A stretch of 64,000 nucleotides of DNA from UMGS1590 sp963558655. Lineage in GTDB: Bacteria > Bacillota > Peptococcia > Peptococcales > Peptococcaceae. The translations under genes were made by a program, and so were the position numbers. The DNA lies in contig CAUWHJ010000011.1 of assembly GCA_963558655.1 (NCBI GenBank), forward strand, positions 1-64,000. The letters run 5' to 3'. Positions 1-8,281 of the stretch are shown here, piece after piece (the first letter of the stretch is position 1; every line of letters starts with the position of its first letter). Under the pieces are notes generated by a model, which worked only from the letters and a program-made list of their open reading frames with translations, was not told the DNA's origin and did no database searches.

Positions 1-4
1 TAAG

Positions 5-43
5 AAAACCCAGCTTCGGTTCTTAGACCAAAGCTGGGTTTTT
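5..43. terminator. Hairpin terminator at window start
   Basis: A 10-bp perfect stem (AACCCAGCTT at 7-16, AAGCTGGGTT at 31-40) is followed by TTT on the plus strand and, read on the minus strand, by TTTTCTTA. It could end a gene lying left of the window and also back up termination of the LysR gene that reads leftward. Confidence 0.7.
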
Positions 44-53
44 CTACAGTCTG

Positions 54-87
54 AGACGTAGTGCAATATTTGCACTACGTCTTTTTA
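54..87. terminator. Second hairpin terminator
   Basis: A perfect 13-bp stem (54-66 with 70-82, loop TAT) is followed by TTTTT on the plus strand. It lies directly after the stop of the leftward LysR gene, so it also separates that gene from upstream DNA. Two strong hairpins back to back mark a transcription boundary. Confidence 0.75.
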
Positions 88-89
88 TA

Positions 90-986
90 TTACAGGAGGG
101 CACAAATAATATCAACGAGTTCTTTTGTGACGGGATCTGGCGTGCTTCCTGGATAAAGAGCGGCATGATAAATAGTTTGTTTGGCACCTTCTAAATATTT
201 GGAAATGAAAGCTTTACTGTCAAAAAGGTTGTTGTATACATATCGTGGCATCAAAGAGATGATATCCATTTCTTTAAGGGCGCGACGATGAAATTCGATG
301 TTGTCAGAGGTATAGAGAGCTATGTTGGAATGATCGTTAGTTTCTGCTTTGAGAGGAACAATATCCAGATAGGTGAATGAGCGTTTAATAATATCTTCTA
401 CTTCAATGATTTCTTTTGTTGCTAATTGGGAATGTGCTGATACACAGGCAACTAAATGATCGTTGAGTAGAATGTGGTGGTGAAACAAATGTTTATCATA
501 TTTTTTTAATTGATCGAGGAAAAAATGGTCGTTAATACTGAGAAAAGCGAGATCACATTTGTGATCGATGATATCTGGAAAAACTTGTTTATAGGAGATT
601 TCTTTTAAGGAGATACGAATATGGTCATGCCGTTTTGAAAAAATAGCAATAGCTTCTGGGAGTAGATTAGTAAGCAGCACAGAAGAACTGTATATTTTCA
701 TACGTTTTCGTATTTTTTTGTATTTTGATGTTGAAGTGGCAAAAGTATTTTTTAGGGAATCATATTCTCTTAAGAAAGGATCGCTAATGGTTAAGAGCGT
801 TTCGGCTTCTTTAGTTAACACAACTCCAAATGGTGAACGCTCCAATAAAATGACATTAAGTTCTTTCTCAAGCTGTTGAATATTATTAGATAGAGACTGT
901 TGAGAAATATAGAAACGTTTAGCTGTTTTTGAAATTGAATGCGAGTATTGCAAATCGCTTAAATAACGTAATTGATCAAGTCGCAT
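90..986 (-). CDS. LysR-family transcriptional regulator (LysR1)
   Basis: A 298-residue LysR-type regulator with an N-terminal winged helix-turn-helix (about residues 1-60; the SISKTAKRFYISQQSLS stretch is the recognition region) and a C-terminal periplasmic-binding-like effector domain. The frame can be opened upstream at a TTG (992), but that lies only 2 bases from the Shine-Dalgarno GGAGGG (995-1000); ATG at 986 has proper spacing and is preferred. It is divergent from the phosphodiesterase-like gene at 1196, the classic LysR arrangement, so it probably controls that gene and the ones after it in response to a small anionic ligand. The ligand is unknown. Confidence 0.9.
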   Translation of the reverse strand: MRLDQLRYLSDLQYSHSISKTAKRFYISQQSLSNNIQQLEKELNVILLERSPFGVVLTKEAETLLTISDPFLREYDSLKNTFATSTSKYKKIRKRMKIYSSSVLLTNLLPEAIAIFSKRHDHIRISLKEISYKQVFPDIIDHKCDLAFLSINDHFFLDQLKKYDKHLFHHHILLNDHLVACVSAHSQLATKEIIEVEDIIKRSFTYLDIVPLKAETNDHSNIALYTSDNIEFHRRALKEMDIISLMPRYVYNNLFDSKAFISKYLEGAKQTIYHAALYPGSTPDPVTKELVDIICALL

Positions 987-1059
987 AAACAAATCCCTCC
1001 TAAGTAGTTAGCTTATAGGGAGTATAAAGTAATGTAAATAGATATTTCTAAATCTGCAC

Positions 1060-1074
1060 ACAAAATTATTTTGT
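1060..1074. promoter_or_regulatory. Candidate LysR operator
   Basis: ACAAAAT-T-ATTTTGT is a 15-bp dyad in the divergent LysR1/PDE1 intergenic region. The length matches the 15-bp partially palindromic boxes that LysR proteins recognise. It lies upstream of the PDE1 promoter. Assignment is by position and symmetry only. Confidence 0.4.
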
Positions 1075-1106
1075 AACCCATAAGAAGAAAAACAAAATAT
1101 AACTGT

Positions 1107-1136
1107 TTGTACATGTTTAAGAATTTGGATTAGAAT
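1107..1136 (+). promoter_or_regulatory. Promoter of PDE1
   Basis: TTGTAC (1107-1112), an 18-base spacer and TAGAAT (1131-1136) lie 60 bases ahead of the PDE1 start. The match to sigma-70 consensus is moderate, as expected for an activator-dependent promoter. Confidence 0.45.
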
Positions 1137-1195
1137 ATAAATAAAGAAAAATGAATCGATTAGTTATATTTATCGATTGCGAGGAGGAAAAATAA

Positions 1196-3247
1196 ATGGC
1201 AAAAGCAGAAAAAGTTGCAGTACTTGGTGTAGATGCAATGGATCCACGTTTAACAAGAAAATATGTTGATATGGGTATCATGCCAAACGTAAAAAAATTA
1301 ATTGATATGGGTGCTTGTAGAGAAGATTTAACATTGCTAGGTGCGCTGCCAACAGTTACACCTCCACAATGGACTACTTTAGCAACAGGAGCTTATCCAT
1401 CGACTCATGGGATCACAGCTTTTTATCGTCAGGGCGGAGATTTGGATATGGTTAATCTGAACTTCAATTCTGAAAATTGCCATGCAGAACAATTGTGGAA
1501 TGTAACGGCAGAAGCAGGAAAGAAAACCCTGGTATGGCATTGGCCGGGATCTGCATGGCCACCATCTTCGGACAGTCCAAATCTTCATGTGGTTGATGGG
1601 ACCTCTCCTGGTGGGGTAAACATGAGTTCGGCTCAGGTAGATGTAGAATTCCTTGTTATTGCTAATGAAGAAAATGAGACGATTGCCTATCGTTCTGGTG
1701 CTATGACTTCAGATGCAAAAGTACCTTGCGTTGTTACTGGTCTTGGTGACGAAAAACCAAAAAAGAAAAATACGGGTATGGCTGGTTTGATGCAAAGAAA
1801 GATGGATGATGGATTCCGCCTTTATATTATGGATCCTTGGAAAGATGGACAGGGTGGTTCTAACGCTATTCCTGCAGATGTTGCATATTCTTCTTTGAAG
1901 CCAGCGGAAAAATGGAGCATTGATCTTCCTGAAGGAGCAAAAGAATTTTATATTTTGCTCTCTGGTGGTTTGATTAGACGTCCGGCTTTACTTCTGAAAA
2001 ATGAAAATGGTGTCTATGACCATATTGCTATTTATAAGAATAAGAAGAGCACAGAACCAATGGTAACAATGAAAAATCGTGAATACGTTCGCGATATCAT
2101 TGATGACTGCGTAAAAGGCGATGACATGATTAAAGCATCTCGCGATATGCGCGTATTGGAAATTGCAGAAGATGGTTCAAAAGTTAGAATGTGGGTTTCG
2201 GCCTCAATGAATATCAATGCTGACATGATGTGGTCTCCTAAGAGCTTATATAAAGAAGTTGTAGATAATGTGGGTTATCCATCACCATGTTCAACGCTTG
2301 GTTTTGGTGATTTTGAACTTATCTATGATTGCATGCATCAATGCTGGCAGCATGTAGCAGATTTTCAAGCTGATGCTTTGAATTATTTAATGGAAAATGA
2401 TGGTTATGAAGTAGTTTTCTCTCATTTCCATGCTCCAGACTTGCAAAAACATATGTTTATTCGTGACCTTGCAAAAGGCACTGAACATGTAACGCCAGAA
2501 CAGTATGAATTTATCATGCAAGCTATCTATAAACAGACGGATGATTATCTTGGAAAATTCATGCATTTCTTGGATGAAGGTTGGACGTTGATGGTTGTTT
2601 CGGATCACGCGCAAGTCTGCCCTAAATATGGTTTGAGAGGATTGGGCGACACAGGCATGAATGTTCAGATTATGGAAGATCTTGGATATACGGTGCTTCA
2701 GGTTAATCCAGAAACAGGTAAGAAGAAAAAACGTGTAGACTGGACAAAAACAACTGCAGTGGCAAACCGTGAAATGATGATTTATTTGAATATTAAAGGC
2801 CGCAATCAACATAAAGTAGGTGACGAAATTATCGATGGGTTAGTAGATCCTGCAGATAAGTATGAATTGGAAGAGCAGATTATTACGGATCTCTATAACA
2901 TCAAAGATAAAGAAACAGGTAAACGAATTATTGCTTGGGCTTTGCGTGCAAAAGATGCTTTACCATTAGGCTTGGGCGGAACTTATCCGGAAGTTGGCGA
3001 TATTATTTACTGCATGGCAGAAGGTTATGAACATGATCATGATGACAGTATGGCAACTTCTTTAGGGGAATGCGATACTTCTGCTGGCCCAATCTTTATT
3101 GCAGCTGGTCCTGGCATTAAAAAAGGCTGCTACACCGATCGTGTGATTCGTCAGGTTGATGTTACGCCAACTATTGCAACAATTATGGATCTTCGTATGC
3201 CAGCTCAATGTGAAGGTGCACCAGTTTATCAGATTATTGAAAAGTAG
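1196..3247 (+). CDS. Type I phosphodiesterase/pyrophosphatase-like enzyme (PDE1), alkaline phosphatase superfamily
   Basis: A 683-residue metalloenzyme of the alkaline phosphatase superfamily, closest in motif layout to type I phosphodiesterase/nucleotide pyrophosphatases. Visible metal and catalytic motifs: GVD (Asp13), the nucleophile region PTVTPPQWTTLATG (probable Thr55), a D-x3-H pair in SHFHAPDLQKHMF, SDHA, and a late His in EHDHDDS, followed by PIFIAAGPGIKKG and the VDVTPT segment. No signal peptide, so it should act in the cytoplasm on a phosphate, phosphonate or sulfate ester; the substrate cannot be read from sequence. It is led by GAGGAGG 7 bases before the ATG and is the first gene after the LysR1-divergent promoter. 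A short insertion before the VDPADKYELE motif is absent from the other three copies. Confidence 0.8.
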   Translation: MAKAEKVAVLGVDAMDPRLTRKYVDMGIMPNVKKLIDMGACREDLTLLGALPTVTPPQWTTLATGAYPSTHGITAFYRQGGDLDMVNLNFNSENCHAEQLWNVTAEAGKKTLVWHWPGSAWPPSSDSPNLHVVDGTSPGGVNMSSAQVDVEFLVIANEENETIAYRSGAMTSDAKVPCVVTGLGDEKPKKKNTGMAGLMQRKMDDGFRLYIMDPWKDGQGGSNAIPADVAYSSLKPAEKWSIDLPEGAKEFYILLSGGLIRRPALLLKNENGVYDHIAIYKNKKSTEPMVTMKNREYVRDIIDDCVKGDDMIKASRDMRVLEIAEDGSKVRMWVSASMNINADMMWSPKSLYKEVVDNVGYPSPCSTLGFGDFELIYDCMHQCWQHVADFQADALNYLMENDGYEVVFSHFHAPDLQKHMFIRDLAKGTEHVTPEQYEFIMQAIYKQTDDYLGKFMHFLDEGWTLMVVSDHAQVCPKYGLRGLGDTGMNVQIMEDLGYTVLQVNPETGKKKKRVDWTKTTAVANREMMIYLNIKGRNQHKVGDEIIDGLVDPADKYELEEQIITDLYNIKDKETGKRIIAWALRAKDALPLGLGGTYPEVGDIIYCMAEGYEHDHDDSMATSLGECDTSAGPIFIAAGPGIKKGCYTDRVIRQVDVTPTIATIMDLRMPAQCEGAPVYQIIEK

Positions 3248-3254
3248 TTGTGTT

Positions 3255-3297
3255 AAGAATCTAGGTTGTCATTATTTATGGCAACCTAGATTCCTTA
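3255..3297 (+). other. Intercistronic hairpin PDE1/PDE2
   Basis: An 11-bp perfect stem (AATCTAGGTTG 3259-3269, CAACCTAGATT 3282-3292), extendable to 14 bp with one bulge, lies between the two tandem enzyme genes. There is no T run after it; the next bases are AAAATAG. It may stabilise or process the upstream message rather than terminate. It ends a few bases before the coding region of the next gene. Confidence 0.6.
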
Positions 3298-3328
3298 AAA
3301 TAGTAAAGGTTTATCCGATAAAGTTATT

Positions 3329-5410
3329 TTGCTGGGTATTGACGGGATGGATCCAAAATTTTCAAGAAAAATGGTTGATGAAGGCCATATGCCTAATCTT
3401 AAAAAATTGATTGAAAAGGGTTCAGCACGTCACGATTTAAGACTGCTTGGTGGTGTACCAACCATTACTCCTCCAATGTGGACGACACTTTGTACGGGTG
3501 CTTATCCAATGACCCATGGTATCGAAGATTTTAATATTAACTTGAAAGGGGAATTGGGTGTTAATTTTGCAGGTATTTATTCAAAATACTGCAAAGCAGA
3601 ACAATTGTGGAATGTGACTGCGGAGGCTGGTAAAAAAACATTAGTATGGCATTGGCCAGGCTCAGCATGGCCACCAACCACTGATAGTGAAAATCTTTAT
3701 GTTGTTGACGGAACGACTCCTGGTGCGCTTGGCTTTGGTTATGCAACACGTGACTGGGAAGGCTTCGCCATTGCAAGTACAAAAGCAACAGAAGCGAAAT
3801 TCTATCCAAGTGCAGCTGGTAACACAGAAGAGTTCTCGGGTGATCCAGAAGAATTGTTGGGCTTGAAACCTGACTATAGTTCTTATACAAAGTGCAAAAA
3901 TGATCTGTCTTATGTAGATGAAGTTTGGAATGAGTTTAAGGACGGTATTGAAGGGTTTAACGGTTATAAACTCAACAAAGCGATGGATGTGCGTACAAAC
4001 CTTATCTTTGATAAAGACGAACAAATGTATAATTTGCATCGTTGGCCAGGAAATGTAGGTTTAAGTCCAATCACAGAGCCAAAAGATTGGGAAGTTGATA
4101 TTCCTGAAGATGCAAAAGAATTTACATGGTTGCAGTTGTTCGGCAGAATGCCACGACCATGCTTGATTCTGAAAAATGAAAACGGTATCTATGATAAGAT
4201 TGCTATCTACGCAGCTAAGAATGTAGAAAAACCATTGGCTGTCATTGAAAAAGACGTTTATACGCCTAATGTCTATGATGTTGTTCCAACCAAAGCTGGT
4301 GGATTTGAAAACGTTGTGCGAAATTTGCGCGTGCTTAATCTTGCTGAAGATGGCAGTTACGTACGCATGTGGTATTCTGGCGGTTTCTCTGCTGATGATA
4401 ATCGCGTTTGGTACCCAACTTGGATTTTTGATAAGATCAAAGCAAACTTTGGACCTCCTTGCGCTACTGGTCAGCTTGGTGATAGTGATCTGGATGTCAT
4501 GAATAAATGTAATCTTGAACAATGGAAGCAAGCTGCAAAGTGGCAAGCAGATTCTATTAACTATATGATTGAAAAAGAAGGCGTAGAAGTCGTCTTTAGC
4601 CATTTCCATGGCCCAGATATGTCAGGTCATACCTACATGCGAATTTTGAAGGATCGTGAAAGTTCTAGAAAGACTGAAGAAGATATCTATCAGTGTGCAG
4701 TAGGCACTTATGAGATGACAGATGCTTATATTGGTGAATTTATGCATCTGATTGATGAAGGCTGGACTATTCTTCTCTTCTCTGACCACTCGTTGATTTG
4801 TCCTAAGGGTGATTATAAACCAGGTTTAGGGGATAACTATGGGATTAACACTAAGACGATGGTTGATCTTGGTTACATGGTTTTGGAAAAAGATGAAAAC
4901 GGAAAGGATATTCCTGCAATAGATTGGAGCAAAACAAGAGCTGTTCAACAACGCTCTAATAGTATTTATATTAATCTGAAAGGCAGAGATCGTTTTGGTA
5001 TCGTAGATCCTGCAGATAAATATGAACTTGAAGAACAAATTATCACAGATTTGTACAATCTTAAGGATCCAAATACTGGACATCGTATTGTTACGATGGC
5101 GCTGCATCAAAAGGATGCAAATCTTCTTGGTTTGGGTGGTAAAGATACTTCTGCTGATATCATTTTCTTCTTGCATGATGATTATGCTAGAGACCATGGT
5201 GAATCGTTGTCTACAGCTGAAGGTTATGCTGATACCAGCGTAGGGCCAATCTTTGTTGCAGCAGGTGCTGGTATTAAAGAAGGCTTCGAAATGCAGTTGT
5301 TCCCTCGTGAAGTTGATGTGACACCAACCGCTGCGGTGTTGCTTGGAGTAAGAATTCCAGCACAGTGTGAGGGCGCACCCGTTTATAGCATTTTGAATGA
5401 AGAACTTTAA
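3329..5410 (+). CDS. Phosphodiesterase/pyrophosphatase-like enzyme (PDE2), start codon apparently lost
   Basis: Paralogue of PDE1 with the same motifs: GIDGMDP, nucleophile region PTITPPMWTTLCTG, SHFHGPDMSGH, SDHS, RDHGES, PIFVAAGAGI. Homology to PDE3 continues upstream of the first usable start: the frame reads NSKGLSDKVILLGIDG from 3299, matching SKGLTDKLLLLGVDG of PDE3, but the in-frame codon at 3296 is TAA and no ATG, GTG or Shine-Dalgarno lies in that stretch. The given start is TTG at 3329, which would cut into the first beta strand; a weak AAAGG lies 18 bases away. Either translation initiates poorly, the gene is recently inactivated, or the junction carries a deletion (real or assembly). 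The rest of the frame is intact. Cytoplasmic, substrate unknown. Confidence 0.75.
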   Translation: MLGIDGMDPKFSRKMVDEGHMPNLKKLIEKGSARHDLRLLGGVPTITPPMWTTLCTGAYPMTHGIEDFNINLKGELGVNFAGIYSKYCKAEQLWNVTAEAGKKTLVWHWPGSAWPPTTDSENLYVVDGTTPGALGFGYATRDWEGFAIASTKATEAKFYPSAAGNTEEFSGDPEELLGLKPDYSSYTKCKNDLSYVDEVWNEFKDGIEGFNGYKLNKAMDVRTNLIFDKDEQMYNLHRWPGNVGLSPITEPKDWEVDIPEDAKEFTWLQLFGRMPRPCLILKNENGIYDKIAIYAAKNVEKPLAVIEKDVYTPNVYDVVPTKAGGFENVVRNLRVLNLAEDGSYVRMWYSGGFSADDNRVWYPTWIFDKIKANFGPPCATGQLGDSDLDVMNKCNLEQWKQAAKWQADSINYMIEKEGVEVVFSHFHGPDMSGHTYMRILKDRESSRKTEEDIYQCAVGTYEMTDAYIGEFMHLIDEGWTILLFSDHSLICPKGDYKPGLGDNYGINTKTMVDLGYMVLEKDENGKDIPAIDWSKTRAVQQRSNSIYINLKGRDRFGIVDPADKYELEEQIITDLYNLKDPNTGHRIVTMALHQKDANLLGLGGKDTSADIIFFLHDDYARDHGESLSTAEGYADTSVGPIFVAAGAGIKEGFEMQLFPREVDVTPTAAVLLGVRIPAQCEGAPVYSILNEEL

Positions 5411-5419
5411 TTGAAAATA

Positions 5420-5468
5420 TAGAATACCCTGGCATCCAATCAGTAGGATGCCAAGGTATTCGGTTTTT
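5420..5468 (+). terminator. Hairpin between PDE2 and DASS1
   Basis: A 16-bp near-perfect stem (GAATACCCTGGCATCC 5422-5437, GGATGCCAAGGTATTC 5446-5461) is followed by GGTTTTTG. It looks like a rho-independent terminator, yet the transporter ATG is only 22 bases further and no promoter fits in between, so partial readthrough (attenuation of the transporter) is likely. Confidence 0.65.
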
Positions 5469-5490
5469 GATAAAGTGGGGGTGTTCTTTT

Positions 5491-6912
5491 ATGAGTATTG
5501 CGAAGCCAAAGAAAATTTTATTTGTTCATTATGTTATTGTATTTGCATTATGCTTTTTATTTCGCTTTATTCCGGGTTTTGCCGGGATTACGCCTCTTGG
5601 TATGGGCGTTTTGGGGAGCTTTTTAGGCGCTGTCTATGGATGGATTGCTATTGATATGTTGTGGCCAAGTATTATGGCACTGGTTGGCATTGGATTAAGC
5701 ATTGGCATGAACCAAATGTATGCGGCCAGTATTGGTTCAATGACAATTATTTGTTTGATTTTTTGTATGCCGCTCATAGGGATTTGCAATGAGACTGGTG
5801 CGTTTTCGTGGTTGATTAATAAATTATTAACTAATAAATTTATGCAGGGAAAAGCATGGATTACAATATGGGTAATTCTTTTGATTGCATGGATTGCAGG
5901 ACCATTTAACCCAATTATTATGGCAATTATCTTTTGCGCATTTGCAACACAAATCTTTAAACAAGTTGGTGTAAAAAATAATGAAAAGTTGCCAATATTT
6001 ATGTATCTTGGTATTTCCTATGCAGCAATGATGGGACAGATTTTGTTTCCTTTTATGGGAACAGGATTAACATTGATTATGGCGTATAACAATATGTTTC
6101 CGGATACACCGTTAGATTTTGCTAAATATCTATTATTTATGATTCCATCGGGCATTGTCATGGTAACGGTTTATGTATTATTGATGCGTTTTGTGTTTAG
6201 AGTAGATGTATCAAAAGTTGCCGACTTTAAATTAGAAAATAAAGAAGCGAAGAAAATTAAAAAAGATCAGAAAAAAGCGTTGCTGATTTTTGTGGTATTT
6301 ATGGTATTGTCCGTATGCTCATCTTTGCCTTTAGGTGCGGTACAAACATTTCTGAGTCAATTTAACATTGGTGGTATTACGTTATGTATGTTAGCGGTAA
6401 TTGCCTTAATGAAAAAAGAAGATGGCAGTCCGTTGTGCGATTTGGAACAAGGCTTAAAAAGTGTTAATTGGGGACAAGTAACAATGGTGGGATATATTAT
6501 GGTTATTGCAACCTATATGAATACGCCAGATACTGGTATACCAAATGCAATGAGTATGTTATTACAGCCATTTATGGGATTGCCACCACTTGTTTTTATT
6601 ATTGTAGCCCTTGCTTTTGCAGTATTGTTAACAAACTTTGCCAATAATATGATTGTTGTAGTGTTGATTATGCCATTTATGTTTAATTTTTCGCATATGA
6701 TTGGCATGGAACCAACAGGGATGATTTGTCTATTATTCCTGCTTTCACAATTTGCTTTGATGACGCCTGCTGCATCGCCAGTTACGGCAGTATGTATGAC
6801 GCAGGAGATGGCGGAAGCACGGTTAATGACAAAAGCAGCAATTAAAATTGTACCATTGTTATTTATTGTTTCTGTTGCTTTAGGATGGCCATTGGCTCAG
6901 ATCCTATTTTAA
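5491..6912 (+). CDS. DASS/SLC13-type anion:sodium symporter (DASS1)
   Basis: A 473-residue polytopic membrane protein with about 11-12 hydrophobic segments. The family signature is seen in the LLTNFANN hairpin-loop motif and the paired late motif MTPAASPVTAV, which correspond to the two substrate/Na+ binding loops of divalent anion:Na+ symporters. The start is ATG 5491 (MSIAKPKK) after GTGGGGGTG; an upstream TTG in frame overlaps the Shine-Dalgarno and is rejected. It is very similar to DASS3 at 11889, sharing the RFIP-FAGIT-GMG-LG-F-GA-YGW pattern at the N-terminus. As it follows PDE2, it probably imports the anionic substrate or exports the product of the enzyme. Known DASS substrates are di- and tricarboxylates and sulfate; the actual ligand is unknown. 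Confidence 0.8.
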   Translation: MSIAKPKKILFVHYVIVFALCFLFRFIPGFAGITPLGMGVLGSFLGAVYGWIAIDMLWPSIMALVGIGLSIGMNQMYAASIGSMTIICLIFCMPLIGICNETGAFSWLINKLLTNKFMQGKAWITIWVILLIAWIAGPFNPIIMAIIFCAFATQIFKQVGVKNNEKLPIFMYLGISYAAMMGQILFPFMGTGLTLIMAYNNMFPDTPLDFAKYLLFMIPSGIVMVTVYVLLMRFVFRVDVSKVADFKLENKEAKKIKKDQKKALLIFVVFMVLSVCSSLPLGAVQTFLSQFNIGGITLCMLAVIALMKKEDGSPLCDLEQGLKSVNWGQVTMVGYIMVIATYMNTPDTGIPNAMSMLLQPFMGLPPLVFIIVALAFAVLLTNFANNMIVVVLIMPFMFNFSHMIGMEPTGMICLLFLLSQFALMTPAASPVTAVCMTQEMAEARLMTKAAIKIVPLLFIVSVALGWPLAQILF

Positions 6913-6957
6913 AAATGTGATGAATTTGATTTGAAACAAATATTGTATAAATGATTT

Positions 6958-6994
6958 GAGCGCAATAATTATGGTATTCATGATTATTGCGCTC
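6958..6994 (+). terminator. Inverted repeat after DASS1
   Basis: A 12-bp perfect stem (GAGCGCAATAAT 6958-6969, ATTATTGCGCTC 6983-6994) follows the transporter stop. There is no clear T run behind it, so termination would be weak; it may instead protect the 3' end. Confidence 0.5.
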
Positions 6995-7040
6995 CACTCA
7001 TTGTATGAATTATTGAAAATTAGGAAGGGATGAGAAGTAT

Positions 7041-7505
7041 ATGGCAATAGAAAAATCACCACGTGTTGAACGGCTAAAAGAACGTGCTAAACGTTGCTGT
7101 TGTCGGTACTGTGGAGGGGATCTACATGTTCGACAAATTATTTTTCATACACAAGCGTCAGCGAGAATTGAGTTATATTGTGATCAGTGCAAAAAAATTG
7201 AATATGGCGTTGAAAAAGAAATTTATGAAGGTGCGCGTACTTTTGTACAAACGACTAACTTTAATCATTTTTCAGATTTAGAAGATAATGAGCAACGATT
7301 ACAGATGAATATAGCTAAGGTAGCAAGTCTGACGAACTGGCAATTGAGGTTTTTAGGTATACTCACAGATGATGGTTTTACAATACCAGTTCATTTAGCA
7401 CACTATGCAGTAGATCAGTGTACGACGCTTTCGGAAGACGAGTTAGGTGTGTTATTAAAGGAGGCAAGTCAATGGCAGAAGCAATTATTACAGCAGAAGG
7501 ATTAG
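7041..7505 (+). CDS. Putative zinc-ribbon protein of unknown function
   Basis: A 154-residue soluble protein, not recognised. A basic N-terminus is followed by a four-cysteine ribbon: CRYC near residue 22-25 and CDQC near residue 50-53, with hydrophobic strands between, typical of a treble-clef or rubredoxin-like zinc site. The rest is alpha-helical in character. Its last 34 bases overlap the start of the ABC ATPase gene, and the third gene follows at 18 bases, so the three are almost certainly translated together. The Shine-Dalgarno is AGGAAGGGATG ahead of ATG 7041. It may be a nucleic-acid-binding or regulatory partner of the ATPase; that is inference from coupling only. Confidence 0.7.
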   Translation: MAIEKSPRVERLKERAKRCCCRYCGGDLHVRQIIFHTQASARIELYCDQCKKIEYGVEKEIYEGARTFVQTTNFNHFSDLEDNEQRLQMNIAKVASLTNWQLRFLGILTDDGFTIPVHLAHYAVDQCTTLSEDELGVLLKEASQWQKQLLQQKD

Positions 7506-8263
7506 GATATCAGCTAGGTTCACGATATTTGCTTAAAGACATTAATTGGAACATTGAAAAAAATAGTCGTTGGCTGGTTATTGGTATGAATGGAAGCGGA
7601 AAAACAACGCTTTTGAGTATCTTAGCAGGATATAGAATGTACAATCATGGAAATTTGAAGTATCGGAATATTTCATATGATGCACAAGATGTTTTTGAAA
7701 TTAGAAAAAAGATGGGATGGGTGAGCAATTCATTTTATGATCAAGTTTATCATAATGAATCTGTTTTAGACATGCTCCTATCCGGTTTGAGTGGCACCTA
7801 TGGTGCTCGAGAAAAGCTTGCGGAAGATGGACGTTATGTTGCTAAGATAAAGCTTCTTTTAAAATATATGGGGTTAAGTGATTGTTTGGATGTTCCGTTC
7901 TCATGGCTATCGAAAGGCGAGCGGCAGGCTGTTTTGATCATACGTGCGCTTTTAGGAGAACCTGAGGTGATGGTTTTTGATGAGCCGATGACAGGACTTG
8001 ATGTATTGGCAAGAGAACAAATTCGGCGTCTTATAGAATTATTGGTTGAGCGCAGGCAACATACAATGATTTATGTGACGCATCATTTCGATGAAGTTTC
8101 AGCGAAGCTCTTTGACAAGTGTATTTTGTTAAAACAAGGGGTAGTTTATCAGCAGGGAAATATCGAAGATATATTTAGAAGTGAGGTCATTAGTAATTTT
8201 CTGAATGTGCCTACTCAAGTAAGTCAAGATATGCGAGGATATTATTCGTTATCATTTATGTAA
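7472..8263 (+). CDS. Orphan ABC transporter-type ATPase
   Basis: A 263-residue ABC ATPase. Walker A is GMNGSGKTT, the signature is the variant LSKGERQ, Walker B is VMVFDEP, the D-loop TGLDVL and the switch His in YVTHHFDE are present, so it should hydrolyse ATP. The start is ATG 7472 (MAEAII), preceded by AAAGGAGG; longer frames begin inside the upstream gene. The gene overlaps the zinc-ribbon gene by 34 bases. No membrane permease is encoded nearby, and the neighbours are soluble. The layout resembles the YlmA/ModF type of soluble or permease-less ABC proteins. It could pair with a permease elsewhere or act on a nucleic acid or protein target. Confidence 0.85.
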   Translation: MAEAIITAEGLGYQLGSRYLLKDINWNIEKNSRWLVIGMNGSGKTTLLSILAGYRMYNHGNLKYRNISYDAQDVFEIRKKMGWVSNSFYDQVYHNESVLDMLLSGLSGTYGAREKLAEDGRYVAKIKLLLKYMGLSDCLDVPFSWLSKGERQAVLIIRALLGEPEVMVFDEPMTGLDVLAREQIRRLIELLVERRQHTMIYVTHHFDEVSAKLFDKCILLKQGVVYQQGNIEDIFRSEVISNFLNVPTQVSQDMRGYYSLSFM

Positions 8264-8281
8264 TTAAAGAGGTGAGTGGTG

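Noticed and set aside
987..992. TTG start for LysR1
   Set aside because: Only two bases from the Shine-Dalgarno; ATG 986 is correctly spaced.
3248..3328. Readthrough fusion of PDE1 and PDE2
   Set aside because: The genes are in the same frame, but the gap contains several in-frame stops, including 3254 and 3296.
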